Positions 10,896-20,794 of a stretch of DNA of 64,000 bases are shown here, piece after piece (within the stretch, counting starts at the first letter, position 1; every line of letters starts with the position of its first letter). A program made the position numbers and the translations under genes. Source of the stretch: Verrucomicrobiaceae bacterium. GTDB taxonomy: Bacteria; Verrucomicrobiota; Verrucomicrobiia; Verrucomicrobiales; Verrucomicrobiaceae. The stretch spans positions 248,001-312,000 of the forward strand of contig JAIBCL010000006.1 in assembly GCA_019694165.1 (NCBI GenBank), given 5' to 3'. The notes beneath the pieces were generated by a model. The model worked only from the letters and a program-made list of their open reading frames with translations. It was not told where the DNA came from and made no database searches.

Positions 10896-12209
10896 ATGAA
10901 GCCGCTCGCTCTTTTTCTTGCCGTTGCCTCGCCTGTCGTCGTGTTTGCCGCTGATCCGGCGGATGCCGTTTCGTCGATCATCGCGAAGGAGAAGGATTCG
11001 CTGATTGGTCTGTATCAGCATCTGCACGCGAATCCGGAATTGTCGTTTCACGAAGAGAAAACGAGCCAGCGCATGGCGGAGGAGATGCGGAAGCTGGGCT
11101 TCGAGGTGACGGAGAAAATCGGCGGCTGGGGAGTGGTCGCGGTTTTGAAAAACGGACCGGGCAAGACGATCCTCGTGCGCACGGATCTCGATGCGCTGCC
11201 GGTGCGTGAGATCACCGGATTGTCCTTCGCCAGCAAGGTGAAGACGAAGGACGATCAGGGCAATGAAGTCTCCGTCATGCACGCTTGCGGTCACGACATG
11301 CACATGACCTGCTGGGTGGGCACGGCGAAGGCGCTCGTCGCGATGAAGGATCAATGGAAGGGCACGCTCGTCTTCATCGGCCAGCCGGCGGAGGAGCGCA
11401 GCGGCGGCGCGGCACCGATGATCAAGGATGGCTTGTTTGAAAAGTTCCCGAAGCCCGACCTCTGCCTCGCGCTGCATTGCGGCGCGGAAGGAGCAGCGGG
11501 CACGCTCGGCATCACGCCCGGCGGCGCGACGGCGAGCGTGGACAATATCGACATCGTCGTCCACGGCATCGGCGGGCACGGCGCGCAACCGCAGGCGACG
11601 AAGGACCCCGTGCTCATCGCCTCGCAGCTCGTCATCGCATTGCAAACCATCGCCAGCCGCGAGACGCATCCGCTCGATGCCGTCGTGATCACCGTCGGCT
11701 CCATCCACGGCGGCACGAAGCACAACATCATCGGCGACCGCGTCGACCTTCAGCTCACCGTCCGCACGACGAGCGAAGAGACGCGCTACAAGGTGCTCGA
11801 AGCCATCAAGCGCATCGCGCGCGGCGTCGGCCTCACGGCGGGACTCCCCGAAGACCTGCTGCCCGAGGTGAAGACGAACGATCTCTACACGCCCGTCGTG
11901 ATGAACGACGACAAGCTCGTGCAAAAGCTCACCGGGCTTTTTGAGGCAAACTTCGGCAAAGACAAGGTGAAGCAAACGAAGCCCACGATGGGCGGCGAAG
12001 ACTTCTCCCGCTACGGCATGACCAAGGACAAGCTGCCCATCTGCATGTTCTGGCTCGGCGCGACGCCCGCCGAGAAAGTCAAAGAAGCCGCGAAGACCAA
12101 CGAACCGCTGCCGAGTCTGCACTCTCCTTTCTTTCGACCCGACGCTGTGCCCGCGATGGAGACGGGTGTCAAAGCGATGTCGCTGGCGGTTTTGGAGTGC
12201 TTGAAATAG
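10896..12209 (+). CDS. M20 family amidohydrolase (hippurate/IAA-amino acid hydrolase-like), secreted
   Basis: A 437-residue dinuclear metal peptidase/amidohydrolase, likely cleaving N-acyl amino acids. The start is the ATG at 10896, which gives a signal peptide ([21 protein letters not shown]). Metal-site motifs are RTDLDALPV (about 95-103), HACGHDMH (H129, C131, H133, H136), QPAEE (E166/E167) and a late GGEDFSRYG. The M20 dimerisation domain lies in the middle ([12 protein letters not shown]). It is a single-gene unit, divergent from the ECF sigma gene and 95 bp upstream of argG. The export signal argues for a periplasmic scavenging role. Confidence 0.93.
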   Translation: MKPLALFLAVASPVVVFAADPADAVSSIIAKEKDSLIGLYQHLHANPELSFHEEKTSQRMAEEMRKLGFEVTEKIGGWGVVAVLKNGPGKTILVRTDLDALPVREITGLSFASKVKTKDDQGNEVSVMHACGHDMHMTCWVGTAKALVAMKDQWKGTLVFIGQPAEERSGGAAPMIKDGLFEKFPKPDLCLALHCGAEGAAGTLGITPGGATASVDNIDIVVHGIGGHGAQPQATKDPVLIASQLVIALQTIASRETHPLDAVVITVGSIHGGTKHNIIGDRVDLQLTVRTTSEETRYKVLEAIKRIARGVGLTAGLPEDLLPEVKTNDLYTPVVMNDDKLVQKLTGLFEANFGKDKVKQTKPTMGGEDFSRYGMTKDKLPICMFWLGATPAEKVKEAAKTNEPLPSLHSPFFRPDAVPAMETGVKAMSLAVLECLK

Positions 12210-12304
12210 AAGCGGGAAACGAGGGCCGGCGGTCCAGCCCGCCCGCTGCAAACGGCTTCGGGCGCGGTTGCGCGGGTGGTGAAAGGGCTTACTATCGCCG
12301 CCCC

Positions 12305-13537
12305 ATGAATCGCAAAATCGTTCTCGCTTACTCTGGCGGCCTCGACACTTCGGTGCTGCTCTCCTGGATCAAGGAAACCTACAACGCCGAAGTCATCGCG
12401 TTCTGCGCGAACATCGGCCAGGAGGAGGAACTCAAGGGACTGGACAAGAAGGCGAAGAAGACCGGCGCCTCGAAAATCTACATCGACGATCTGCAGGACG
12501 AGTTCGCGCGTGACTTCATCTATCCGATGATCCAGGCAAACGCGATTTATGAGGGGCAGTATTTCCTGGGCACGAGCATCGCGCGTCCTCTCATCGCGAA
12601 ACGTATGGTGGAGATCGCGAAGGCGGAGAAGGCCGACTCCATCGCCCACGGTGCGACGGGCAAGGGCAATGACCAGGTGCGCTTCGAACTCACCGCCGCC
12701 GCACTGGCGCCGAAGCTGGAAGTGATCGCACCTTGGCGCGACGAGCGCTTCCGCGCGCAGTTCCCCGGTCGCGCGGAAATGATCGCGTATTGCGAAGAGA
12801 AAACGATTCCGGTGCAAGCGAGCGCAAAGAAGCCTTTCTCCATGGACCGCAATCTCCTGCACATCAGCTACGAGGCGGGCATCCTCGAAGATCCGTGGTT
12901 CGACGCGGGTGATCTGAAGTATCGCGATTACTTCACCACGCTCTCCGTTTTCCCGGAAGATGCGCCCGACAAGCCGGCCTACGTGACGCTCGACTTCGTA
13001 AACGGCAACTGCGTGGCTGTCGATGGCAAGGCGATGACGCCGCTGCAAGTGATGAAGGCGCTGAACAAGCTCGGCGGCAAGCACGGCGTGGGCCGCGTGG
13101 ACATGGTGGAGAACCGCTTCGTCGGCATGAAGAGCCGCGGTGTGTATGAGACGCCCGGCGGTGCCATCCTGCACTTCGCGCACCGTCAGATGGAGAGCCT
13201 CACGATGGACCGCGAGGTCATGCATCTGCGCGACGGCCTGATTCCGAAATACGCGACGCTGGTCTACAACGGCTTCTGGTATGCGCCGGAGCGTCTCGCA
13301 CTCCAGGCGCTCGTCACCGAGAGCCAGCAAAAGGTCACCGGCACCGTGCGCGTGAAGCTTTTCAAAGGCGGCATTCATGCGGCAGGCCGGAAGAGCAAGT
13401 TCAGCCTCTACCGCGCCGATGTGGCGACGATGGAAGCCGATCCGTCCAATGCCTACAATCAGGACGATGCGACGGGCTTCATCCGCCTCAACGGTCTGCG
13501 CCTCAAAACGGGCGCGATGCGCGACGCGCGGAAGTAG
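12305..13537 (+). CDS. argG: Argininosuccinate synthase
   Basis: Catalyses citrulline + aspartate + ATP to argininosuccinate + AMP + PPi, the penultimate step of arginine synthesis. The 410-residue protein starts at the ATG at 12305 and opens with the PP-loop AYSGGLDTS (residues 8-16). Further family motifs are [40 protein letters not shown]-like text (present in pieces), and [15 protein letters not shown]. Length is normal for ArgG. It follows the M20 hydrolase on the same strand. No other arginine genes are nearby. Confidence 0.97.
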   Translation: MNRKIVLAYSGGLDTSVLLSWIKETYNAEVIAFCANIGQEEELKGLDKKAKKTGASKIYIDDLQDEFARDFIYPMIQANAIYEGQYFLGTSIARPLIAKRMVEIAKAEKADSIAHGATGKGNDQVRFELTAAALAPKLEVIAPWRDERFRAQFPGRAEMIAYCEEKTIPVQASAKKPFSMDRNLLHISYEAGILEDPWFDAGDLKYRDYFTTLSVFPEDAPDKPAYVTLDFVNGNCVAVDGKAMTPLQVMKALNKLGGKHGVGRVDMVENRFVGMKSRGVYETPGGAILHFAHRQMESLTMDREVMHLRDGLIPKYATLVYNGFWYAPERLALQALVTESQQKVTGTVRVKLFKGGIHAAGRKSKFSLYRADVATMEADPSNAYNQDDATGFIRLNGLRLKTGAMRDARK

Positions 13538-13633
13538 CGGAATTTCGCCGGTGAGTTTCGAGACGCGGGCGGGGCGTTGCGCCTGACGGCGGGGAGTCCG
13601 ATGACGTGCGTGGTGGAAGTCCACCGGCTGCTG

Positions 13634-15355
13634 CTACCGGCGCTTCACCATGCCGGGTTGGAGCGCGCGGCGGTAATTCACCACGGCATCGCCGATGGTA
13701 TCGGCCAGGGCGCGACGGTAGGCATCGGAGGCGATGAAGCGGCACTCGCCGGCATTGGTGACGAAGCCGCCTTCGAACAGGATGCCGGGCCGCGTGCAGC
13801 CGGTGAGCACCGTCCACTGCGCGCGCTTGATGCCGCGGTCGATGAGCTTGTAGGTCGAGACGACCTTGGCATGGACGGCCGTGGCCAGCGCGATGTTCTC
13901 GGAGTCCTGGCGGTTGCCGGTCAGTCCGCTGGCGTTGAAGCCGCCGCCACGCTCGAGGCTGGCGGAGGCGCCGGTGGGCGTGAGCGCGAAGGTCTCGATG
14001 CCCGTGGCGGCCGGTCCGGCGGAGTTGAAATGCAGGCTGATGAAGATGCTGTTGGGCGTCTTGTTGGCGATGGCCACGCGGCCCGTGCGGCTGATGAACT
14101 CGTCGGTGGTGCGCGTCATCACCACGCGGAAGCCGCGTTTTTCGAGCGATGCTTTGGTGACGAGCGCCATCTTCAGGGTGAAGTCCTTCTCGTAGCCGTA
14201 CACGCCCTTTGCTCCCGAATCGTGGCCGCCGTGGCCGGCGTCGAGCACCACGGTGTCGAAAGGCTCGGCGTCCGTGATGAAGCTCGGGCGCAGCACGGGG
14301 TCGATGAGCTTGCACAGGTCGAGGCGGGAGAAAGCCACTTTGCTGCCGATCTCCGCCACGGGGTAGCTGAGGACGAACTTCACGTTGTTGATCAGCATGT
14401 CCATGCTGCCGATCTCGGCCTTGAGGATGAGATTGGTCTGCTTCAACCAGACGTGTTTCCCCTCCACCTTGAGCGTGGCAAAATCGTAGAAGCGCTGGAT
14501 GCTGGCCGCCGTCAGGTAGTCACGTCCTTCATACTTGAGGATGTCCCATCCGCCGTTCTTCCCAGGCGGGAGCTGGTTGATGATGTTTGCCGAAGCGGGC
14601 GGTTCGGTCAGCTTCGCGGAGCCGGTGGTGGAAACGCTCTCGCTGCGGCTTGAGGAGGTCACGTCCAGCGCGCGGTCGTCTCCGGGCGCGAATCCCCCCA
14701 TGGGCCGCCCGGGGGGATCGACGCTCGTGCTGGCCTCGGACACGGCCGGTGCCGGCTTCTTGGGGTCGGATGCTTTCGTGCTCGCGACGGTGGCCGCCGT
14801 CTTCTTCTCATCGGCGCCCTTGTCCTTGGCGTTCTTGTCTTTGGCGCTTTTGTCGTTGGCAGTGGTTTTGTCCGACGCGGGCGCGGACTTGCCAGCGGTG
14901 GTGCCGCCTTTGGCCGGATCGTCTTTGCCCGCAGGCTTTTTCCCGCCGGCCGCCGCTTCGTCGCTTTTCTTCGCCACCTCGGACTTGGGAGATTTCTTCT
15001 CCGGCTCCTTGTCGCTGCTCTTCGTGGAGGTTTTCTTCTTTGATGAAGAAGCTGTGGAGCTTTTGGCCTTCGCCGGCGGCTCGTCGTCGTCCGGTTTGCT
15101 TTTGGCCTTGGCACTCGCCTTCGATTTCGCTCCGCCGGTCTTCGGCTCAGGCTTGGGTTCGGGCTTTGATCCGCTTTTTGGAGTGTCCTTTTCAGCCGGG
15201 GGCGCTTCCTCCTTCTTCTTCACGAGGCCGGTGATGCGGCTGAAGAAGCCGCTTTTCTTCGGCGGCTCGTCTTCGGCCCTGAGCACCCCGCCTGCGAAGA
15301 TGCAGACGCCGGAGAATGCCAATCCACAAATCAGGCTGCGCAGGGTATTGCTCAT
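13634..15355 (-). CDS. N-acetylmuramoyl-L-alanine amidase (Amidase_3) with long Lys/Ser/Ala-rich linker
   Basis: Exported zinc amidase. The start is the ATG at 15355, giving the signal MSNTLRSLICGLAFSGVCIFAGG. An alternative ATG at 15373 adds six residues. After about 220 residues of low-complexity K/S/A/P/D-rich sequence there is a small copper-amine-oxidase-N-like or AMIN-like beta segment. The C-terminal Amidase_3 domain shows the zinc ligands in DAGHGGHDSG, the Glu in YGYEKDFTL and the His in SLHFNS, plus the catalytic Glu in LFEGGFVTNAGE. The linker is suited to spanning the periplasm or peptidoglycan. It converges on argG with about 96 bp between stops. Confidence 0.92.
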   Translation of the reverse strand: MSNTLRSLICGLAFSGVCIFAGGVLRAEDEPPKKSGFFSRITGLVKKKEEAPPAEKDTPKSGSKPEPKPEPKTGGAKSKASAKAKSKPDDDEPPAKAKSSTASSSKKKTSTKSSDKEPEKKSPKSEVAKKSDEAAAGGKKPAGKDDPAKGGTTAGKSAPASDKTTANDKSAKDKNAKDKGADEKKTAATVASTKASDPKKPAPAVSEASTSVDPPGRPMGGFAPGDDRALDVTSSSRSESVSTTGSAKLTEPPASANIINQLPPGKNGGWDILKYEGRDYLTAASIQRFYDFATLKVEGKHVWLKQTNLILKAEIGSMDMLINNVKFVLSYPVAEIGSKVAFSRLDLCKLIDPVLRPSFITDAEPFDTVVLDAGHGGHDSGAKGVYGYEKDFTLKMALVTKASLEKRGFRVVMTRTTDEFISRTGRVAIANKTPNSIFISLHFNSAGPAATGIETFALTPTGASASLERGGGFNASGLTGNRQDSENIALATAVHAKVVSTYKLIDRGIKRAQWTVLTGCTRPGILFEGGFVTNAGECRFIASDAYRRALADTIGDAVVNYRRALQPGMVKRR

Positions 15356-15461
15356 GAACTCGAATGTCATCATCTGGCCTCGAAGACCCGCGCGACCTCT
15401 GTCGCCCCGGGGGGCGTGAAGATTAGCCGCACCCTCGGGTTCCGCAATCAGGGAAACGATG

Positions 15462-15914
15462 TCATTCCCTCGCCCTGGAGTCGATCCAGATCGTCACCGG
15501 GCCGTCGTTGACGAGGGCCACCTGCATGTCCGCTCCGAAAACACCGCGCTGCACCGGCTTGCCGAGCTGCGCCTCGACGGCGGCGAGAAATGCCTCGTAG
15601 AGCGGGATGGCGATCTCGGGCCGGGCGGCGCGGATGAAGGAGGGGCGGTTGCCTTTTCGCGTGCTGGCGTGCAGCGTGAACTGGCTGACCACCAGCACAT
15701 CGCCCCCCACGTCCTGTACGGCGTGGTTCATCTTGCCTTCCAGGTCGGAGAAGATGCGCATTTGCACGATCTTGGCTGCCAGCCACGCGGCATCCTCCTG
15801 CGTGTCTTCGTGCTCGATGCCGAGCAAGACGAGAAGGCCGCGGCCGATCTGCCCGGAGACCATGCCTCCGGTGGTGACGGAGGCTTCGGAGGTGCGTTGG
15901 ATGACGGCGCGCAT
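15462..15914 (-). CDS. dtd: D-aminoacyl-tRNA deacylase
   Basis: Hydrolyses D-aminoacyl-tRNA (and Gly-tRNA-Ala) to protect translation. The 150-residue product starts at the ATG at 15914 with the family opening [14 protein letters not shown]. The two signature motifs are present: SQFTLHAS (residues about 78-85) and [11 protein letters not shown] near the C-terminus, carrying the Gly-Pro carbonyl gate. Length matches the family. It lies 35 bp downstream of the stop of the D-aminoacylase-like gene on the same strand, so the two D-amino-acid functions may be co-transcribed. Confidence 0.95.
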   Translation of the reverse strand: MRAVIQRTSEASVTTGGMVSGQIGRGLLVLLGIEHEDTQEDAAWLAAKIVQMRIFSDLEGKMNHAVQDVGGDVLVVSQFTLHASTRKGNRPSFIRAARPEIAIPLYEAFLAAVEAQLGKPVQRGVFGADMQVALVNDGPVTIWIDSRARE

Positions 15915-15948
15915 GGTGGGAAGGGCAGGGAGGGCTGGTGTTCGGGAC

Positions 15949-17511
15949 TTACTTCTCAAGGCGCACGGGTCCGCCGCTGCGCACCTCGGTCAACACGCCG
16001 TCGCGGATGACCACGCCGCCGTTCACGATCACGTCGGTGAAGCCTTCGGCGTAGTGATGCGGGTCGTCAAAGGCTGAGGGATCATTGACCTTGGCGGGGT
16101 CGAAGATCACCACGTCGGCGAAGGCACCGGCTTTGATCACGCCGCGGTCTTTGAGCTGGAAGGTCCCCGCCGGGAGGGAGGTCATCTTGCGGATGGCATC
16201 CTCGAGCTTGAGGAGCTTCTCGTCCCGTACGTAGCGGCCGAGGACGCGGGCATTGTTCCCATAGCTGCGCGGGTGCGGCACGTCCTCGCCGAGGCGGCGC
16301 GGGCCGCCGTCGCTGGCGATCATGGTGAGCGGATGGCTCATGAAGGCGCGCAGATCGGCCTCGTTCATGCCGTGGTAGATGGCACTGCCGCCGCCGCGCG
16401 TCTCGATGTCGAAGATGAGTTCGATCTGGTCGGCCAGACTGTCGGAGCCGCGCACGATCTTTGCGGCCTCGGGGATGGATTTGCCATTGAGGCGCGGGTC
16501 GGTCTTGAACCTTGCGATGACGGCATAGCCGTAGTCTTTGCGGCCCTGCCTTTCGCGCGAGTCGTTCATCTCGGCGACGATCGCCGCCTTCTGCGCCGGA
16601 TCAGCGACGCGGGCGATGAAGTCCTCGCGCTTGCCCTCCCTGGCCTTGTCCGGGATGAGCTGCGCCAGGCCCGTGCTCGAAGCGGTGTAAGCGTAGTCGT
16701 CATGCGTGATCGTGAGGCCGTCGGCGCGCGCCTTGTCGAGCACCGCAATGACTTCCGCGGCCTTGCCCCACGCCGTCGGGCCGGTGAGCTTGAGGTGCGA
16801 GACCTCGGCCCGGATCTTTGCCTCGCGGGCGATGCGGATCAGCTCGTCGAGGGCGGAGAAAATCTTCACCGTCTCCGCGCGCATGTGGCTGGCGTAGATG
16901 CCGCCGTGCGCGGCGGCCACCTTTGCCAGCTCGATGATCTCCTCCGTTTTGGCGAATGAGCCGGGCACGTAAATCAGACCCGTGCTGAGGCCGACCGCGC
17001 CGTCCTTCATCGCCTGATCGACGAGCGACTTCATCGTTTCGACCTGCTCCGGACTCGGCGCGCGGATGAAGCTGCCGCCCATCGCTTTCTGCCGCACGGA
17101 GTTGTGGCCGATGAGGGTCGCCACATTGACCGCCACATGCGCGTCCTGGATTTCGGTCAAAAACTTCGCCACATCGGTGCGCGAGCCGCCGCAGTTGCCC
17201 GTGACGATGGTCGTCACGCCCATGCGCAGGAAATTCTCGGCCGCCGGCAGCTTGCAGACGTCCTCCGAGTGCGTGTGCACGTCGATGAATCCCGGCGCGA
17301 CGACGTGGCCGTGGGCGTCGATCTGCACAGCCGCCCCGCCTTTCACCTCGCCGACGGCGGCGATGCGCCTGTCTTTGACGGCGATGCTGCCGGAGACCAA
17401 TGGCGCGCCCGTGCCGTCGGCAATGCGGGCATTGGTGATGAGCAGATCGTAGTCCGCCGCAAAGACGGGCAGGGACAGGAGTGACGCGAGAAGAAGACGC
17501 GCGGATCGCAT
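15949..17511 (-). CDS. N-acyl-D-amino-acid deacylase family amidohydrolase, secreted
   Basis: A 520-residue metal-dependent hydrolase of the D-aminoacylase family. The start is the ATG at 17511, with a signal peptide [20 protein letters not shown]. Typical motifs are [11 protein letters not shown] (HxH), the bridging Cys in [17 protein letters not shown] and EVSHLKLTG (two His ligands), and SDGGPRRLG (catalytic Asp). The composite beta-sandwich segments at both ends ([17 protein letters not shown] and [10 protein letters not shown]; later [15 protein letters not shown]) are as expected. Substrate preference is not visible. It lies upstream of dtd on the same strand. Confidence 0.92.
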   Translation of the reverse strand: MRSARLLLASLLSLPVFAADYDLLITNARIADGTGAPLVSGSIAVKDRRIAAVGEVKGGAAVQIDAHGHVVAPGFIDVHTHSEDVCKLPAAENFLRMGVTTIVTGNCGGSRTDVAKFLTEIQDAHVAVNVATLIGHNSVRQKAMGGSFIRAPSPEQVETMKSLVDQAMKDGAVGLSTGLIYVPGSFAKTEEIIELAKVAAAHGGIYASHMRAETVKIFSALDELIRIAREAKIRAEVSHLKLTGPTAWGKAAEVIAVLDKARADGLTITHDDYAYTASSTGLAQLIPDKAREGKREDFIARVADPAQKAAIVAEMNDSRERQGRKDYGYAVIARFKTDPRLNGKSIPEAAKIVRGSDSLADQIELIFDIETRGGGSAIYHGMNEADLRAFMSHPLTMIASDGGPRRLGEDVPHPRSYGNNARVLGRYVRDEKLLKLEDAIRKMTSLPAGTFQLKDRGVIKAGAFADVVIFDPAKVNDPSAFDDPHHYAEGFTDVIVNGGVVIRDGVLTEVRSGGPVRLEK

Positions 17512-17546
17512 GGCGGCGGTGCCTGACGCGGAGAGCATCGTGCGGA

Positions 17547-19001
17547 TCAGATGCCGGTCATCCGTTTTGCCTCCTGCACGAGGCGGATGAACTTGCCGCG
17601 CTCGCCGTCGAGTTCCTTGTCGCCCTGGGCCTGACGGGCGAGCTTGAGGACCAGTTCATGATTGAGCGTGCCGAGATTCTCCTCGCCGCGCAGCAGAAGG
17701 CCGAAGCCGACGATGGAGGTCTCGAAGAGGAAGTCCTCGCGGGCGTTCTCCCACTTGGATCCGCGGTCGAGGGCGAGCAGCTTTGAGCTGTCAAACGGAC
17801 CGACGGTCTGCGAATTGAAGCGCGCCCCCGGCACGGTGATGGTCGCGACGATGCGGCCCGCCTCGCGGTTCACGTCCACCGTGCCGCCGTTCGGCACGAT
17901 CTCGTACCACGCGACGTGCGCGGCGGTGGAGGAACCTGCCTGCGGTGCCACATGGGTCTGGCTGAGCAGGCGGTAGCCGCGCACGGCGAGCTTGTCGAAA
18001 CTGACCTGCACGCCATAGGCGTTCGCAGGTGAAGTCGATGCAGGCTGATCCGCGGGGAGCTGCAGGACCACGCGCATGAGGCGGTGCGCGGGATTCCACG
18101 GGCAGGTGGCCACTTCCGTCTTCCATGACTGGATGGCGAGATCGGGCGTGCGCGTTTTCTCGTTCGCGGCGGGCGGCGGAGGCGGCGGTACCTTGGCGGG
18201 CGGGGAGGCGAGCGCGTCGCCTTTGATCTTCACCGGTGCGGGCCGTGTCTCGTGCGGGCGGATCGTGATGCGCGCGACGGGTTCGCGGCTGACAGCGGTG
18301 TAACCTCTCGCGTCTGCCGATGCGGAGCCCGCGGTGGCCGCCACCGCAGGACTTGGTGCCGGAACAGGCGCGGGAGTGGCGGCAGCGGCCGGCTTCGGTG
18401 CCTCCGATGCAGCGGCGACCTTGGCAACGACGGGGGTCGCAGCCGGTGTGGTTACGACAGGCGCGGCGGCTGGCTTCGGTGCTGGTGCCGGGGCCACAGG
18501 GGCGGCGGGCACCACCTCGGCCACCACGGGCGCGGTTTTCACGGGCGTGGATTTCAGCGGCACCATCGGCCGAGCGGACGGCGTCAGTGCACCCTGCGCA
18601 TCCATTCCGGTCCGGGCGATGTCGGTGTGCGCCGGTCCGCCGGAGTGTCTTCCGAGCAGAAATGCGGCGCCACCCACGGCGAGCACGGCGGCGATCTTCA
18701 TGACACCCGCGAAGAAAGGTGCGAAGCCCGGCTGGCGGCGCACGAGGGGCTGACGCGGCATCATCGGCGTGTGAATGCGCGGCCCCTTCGGCGGAGTGAG
18801 CACGGCCTGCCGCTGCTGGACCGTGAGTTTTTCCACAGGCACCGGTGCACCGTGGTGAAGCGAATCGCTGATCTGCTCGATGCCGGCCAGCTCGGCCTGG
18901 GCTTCCGGGTTTGACGCGATCCATGCGCGCATCTCGCGCTCCTGCCCGGGGGGCAGCTCGCCGAGGGCGTATGTGGTGAGGTCGGGGTGATCAGGGTTCA
19001 T
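17547..19001 (-). CDS. Membrane anti-sigma-like protein with YfbK-type segments but no vWA domain
   Basis: A 484-residue protein starting at the ATG at 19001, whose codon overlaps the upstream sigma factor stop (ATGA). The N-terminus (HPDLTTYALGELPPGQEREMRAWI) looks like the small cytosolic domain of anti-sigma factors. One membrane helix follows (AGVMKIAAVLAVGGAAFLLG), then about 170 residues of Ala/Pro/Val-rich linker. The C-terminal 200 residues match the ends of YfbK-type von Willebrand proteins: TCPWNPAHRLMRVVLQ, FDKLAVRGYRLL, SIVGFGLLLR and a terminal ELDGERGKFIRLVQEAKRM. The vWA domain that normally separates these is missing. It is probably the membrane regulator of the adjoining sigma factor, with an external sensor part. 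Confidence 0.8.
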   Translation of the reverse strand: MNPDHPDLTTYALGELPPGQEREMRAWIASNPEAQAELAGIEQISDSLHHGAPVPVEKLTVQQRQAVLTPPKGPRIHTPMMPRQPLVRRQPGFAPFFAGVMKIAAVLAVGGAAFLLGRHSGGPAHTDIARTGMDAQGALTPSARPMVPLKSTPVKTAPVVAEVVPAAPVAPAPAPKPAAAPVVTTPAATPVVAKVAAASEAPKPAAAATPAPVPAPSPAVAATAGSASADARGYTAVSREPVARITIRPHETRPAPVKIKGDALASPPAKVPPPPPPAANEKTRTPDLAIQSWKTEVATCPWNPAHRLMRVVLQLPADQPASTSPANAYGVQVSFDKLAVRGYRLLSQTHVAPQAGSSTAAHVAWYEIVPNGGTVDVNREAGRIVATITVPGARFNSQTVGPFDSSKLLALDRGSKWENAREDFLFETSIVGFGLLLRGEENLGTLNHELVLKLARQAQGDKELDGERGKFIRLVQEAKRMTGI

Positions 19002-19558
19002 GGTGCGTGGGGATGTTCGGAGAGTTCCTTGCTCAATAGATCGCGCAGCTTGCGGATGGCCACATGCATGAGGAAGCCGACATTGCCGACGCTGAGTCCG
19101 GTGGCTGCGGCGATGTCCTTGTAGGAGCAGTCGTGGATGTACTTGAGGCGGAGCACCTCCTGCTGGTTCGCGGAGAGGTGCTCGACGAGCTGCCAGATGC
19201 GGTCGCACAGTTCATGGGTGTCGCTTGACTGCGAAGGGTCCGGCCGCCAGTCGCGGTGCTCGGTGATGATCTCGTCGTTGCCGAGGTCAAGCCGCTGCTC
19301 CTTGCGCAGCACGTCGAAGGCGCGGTTCCGGCAGACAGTGTAGAGCCATGCCTTGACGTTTTCGCGCACCTTCTCCGGATCGGCCAGCCAGAGCTTGAGA
19401 AAGGTGTCCTGCACGACATCGCGCGCCCGGTCAATGTCCCCATTGAGAAGGCTGGCTGCGTAGGCGATGAGGCTGCTTTCATAAAGGTCCAGAGCCTCCT
19501 TCACCAGCATCGACGCGTCGTTGTTTTCGTGCTGGCCGGACATGCTCCTATTTTGCAT
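18998..19558 (-). CDS. ECF RNA polymerase sigma factor
   Basis: A 186-residue sigma-70 family factor. Region 2 is seen in LIAYAASLLNGDIDRARDVVQDTFLKLWLAD and the WLYTVCRNRAFDVLRKEQR recognition stretch. Region 4 is seen in LSANQQEVLRLKYIHDCSYKDIAAATGLSVGNVGFLMHVAIRKLRDLL. The start may be the ATG at 19558 or the one at 19543 (MSGQHENN). Neither has a well-spaced Shine-Dalgarno. The stop overlaps the start of the YfbK-like membrane gene by four bases, so the two are translationally coupled, which supports a sigma/anti-sigma pair. Confidence 0.93.
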   Translation of the reverse strand: MQNRSMSGQHENNDASMLVKEALDLYESSLIAYAASLLNGDIDRARDVVQDTFLKLWLADPEKVRENVKAWLYTVCRNRAFDVLRKEQRLDLGNDEIITEHRDWRPDPSQSSDTHELCDRIWQLVEHLSANQQEVLRLKYIHDCSYKDIAAATGLSVGNVGFLMHVAIRKLRDLLSKELSEHPHAP

Positions 19559-19690
19559 CCTCAGGAACGGATGGGGAAGGGGTTTGTTAGTCCCGGCGGC
19601 GGCGAATCAGCGTTCGAGACCGATCCCTGCTGGGCCACCTCGCGCCGGCACAGGTTTTGCGCGACGCGGGTTTGTGCTTTAGTTGGGAGC

Positions 19691-19969
19691 ATGAGCACCT
19701 GGACACCCCCATCGACCGTGAACCTCGCCGACATCGGCTTCATGGACGCGCGCAGCAAGCTGATCGACCTCGCCGCCTTCCTCGACCGCGTGCAGCGCGC
19801 GGGGCAGGAAGGAGACTTCCGCGTGCAGGCTCTCCAGCGCGCCATCAAGCTGCTCGATGCCAGCCAGCCGCAGCGCGCCCGCGAGGTGCTCCTGAGCTTC
19901 AGTGATCCCTCCACCGAACCGATCGCCAAAGCCACGATGCAGGGCGCGATCGGCGCCTTCAAACCGTGA
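19691..19969 (+). CDS. Small hypothetical protein upstream of the TatD/EboB-like gene
   Basis: A 92-residue protein starting at the ATG at 19691, with GGGAG just upstream. It is predicted all-helical: FMDARSKLIDLAAFLDRVQRAG, then RVQALQRAIKLLDASQPQRAREVLLSFSD, then AKATMQGAIGAF. No signal or membrane segment and no recognised family. It starts 132 bp from the divergent sigma factor and ends 21 bp before the TatD-like hydrolase gene, so an operon with that gene is likely. A role as a partner of the hydrolase is speculation. Confidence 0.7.
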   Translation: MSTWTPPSTVNLADIGFMDARSKLIDLAAFLDRVQRAGQEGDFRVQALQRAIKLLDASQPQRAREVLLSFSDPSTEPIAKATMQGAIGAFKP

Positions 19970-19990
19970 AGCCCTTCTCTTCTCATTGCC

Positions 19991-20794
19991 ATGAACTACA
20001 TCGAACCCCACGGACACATGGTCAGCCGCACCACGGATGACTACGAGCGCATGGCGCTGGCCGGCTGTCGCGCCATCTGCGAGCCCGCGTTCTGGGCCGG
20101 CTTCGACCGCGCCTCGGCGGCGGGCTTCTATGATTACTTCCGCCAGATCACCGACTACGAGCCGAAGCGCGCCGCCAAATTTGGCATCCAGCATTACTGC
20201 TGGCTCTGCATCAATCCCAAGGAGGCCGAGGACACGAAGCTGGCCGATGAAGTCATCGCGCTCATCCCCGAGTTCCTGAAGCGGCCCGGCGTGCTCGGCA
20301 TCGGCGAGATCGGCCTGAACAAAAACAGCCGCAACGAGCTGATCATCTTCGAGAAGCACGTCCAGCTCGCGCAGGACCACCAGCAGCTCGTGCTCATCCA
20401 CACCCCGCATCTCGAGGACAAGCTCAAGGGCACGCGCCTCATCATCGACTCGTTGAAAAACTTCCCGAAGATCGATCCCCGGCGCGTCATCATCGACCAC
20501 GTCGAGGAACACACCATCGACGCCGTGCTCGACGCCGGATTCTGGGCCGGCATCACGCTATATCCCGAAAGCAAGTGCACCCCGCACCGCGCCATCGACA
20601 TGCTCGAGCAGCGCCAGGGCGAGCGCATCTGGATGAACAGCGCCTGCGACTGGGGCATCAGCGATCCGCTGGCCGTGCCAAAGACCGTCCAGGCCATGCG
20701 CCAGCGCGGCTGGAGCGAGGCGATGATGCAAAAGATCGTCTGGGAAAACCCCCGTGCGTTCATGGGGCAGAGCGAGAAGTTCGTGATGCCGTGA
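19991..20794 (+). CDS. TatD-family metal-dependent hydrolase, EboB-like
   Basis: A 267-residue TIM-barrel hydrolase. The opening IEPHGHMVSRTTDDYERMALAG, then EPAFWAGFDR, FGIQHYCWLCINPKEA, GIGEIGLNK, LIHTPH, IIDHVEEHT, ITLYPESKCTPHRA and NSACDWGISDPLAVPKT follow the pattern of EboB/TatD-like proteins. In ebo clusters these help export a prenylated or polyphenolic precursor to the periplasm. The usual HxH pair is HGH here. None of eboA, eboC, eboD, eboE or eboF is seen in the window, so the gene is an orphan member or belongs to a different pathway. The family match is from memory of the motif pattern. Confidence 0.85.
   Translation: MNYIEPHGHMVSRTTDDYERMALAGCRAICEPAFWAGFDRASAAGFYDYFRQITDYEPKRAAKFGIQHYCWLCINPKEAEDTKLADEVIALIPEFLKRPGVLGIGEIGLNKNSRNELIIFEKHVQLAQDHQQLVLIHTPHLEDKLKGTRLIIDSLKNFPKIDPRRVIIDHVEEHTIDAVLDAGFWAGITLYPESKCTPHRAIDMLEQRQGERIWMNSACDWGISDPLAVPKTVQAMRQRGWSEAMMQKIVWENPRAFMGQSEKFVMP

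Noticed and set aside
10857-12251. Long minus-strand open frame opposite the M20 hydrolase
   Set aside because: Rich in His, Arg and Ala with no family motif. It is the antisense shadow of a clearly real gene in high-GC DNA.
12011-13624. 537-codon minus-strand frame opposite argG
   Set aside because: Spans parts of two real genes and has no recognisable domain. Typical antisense open frame.
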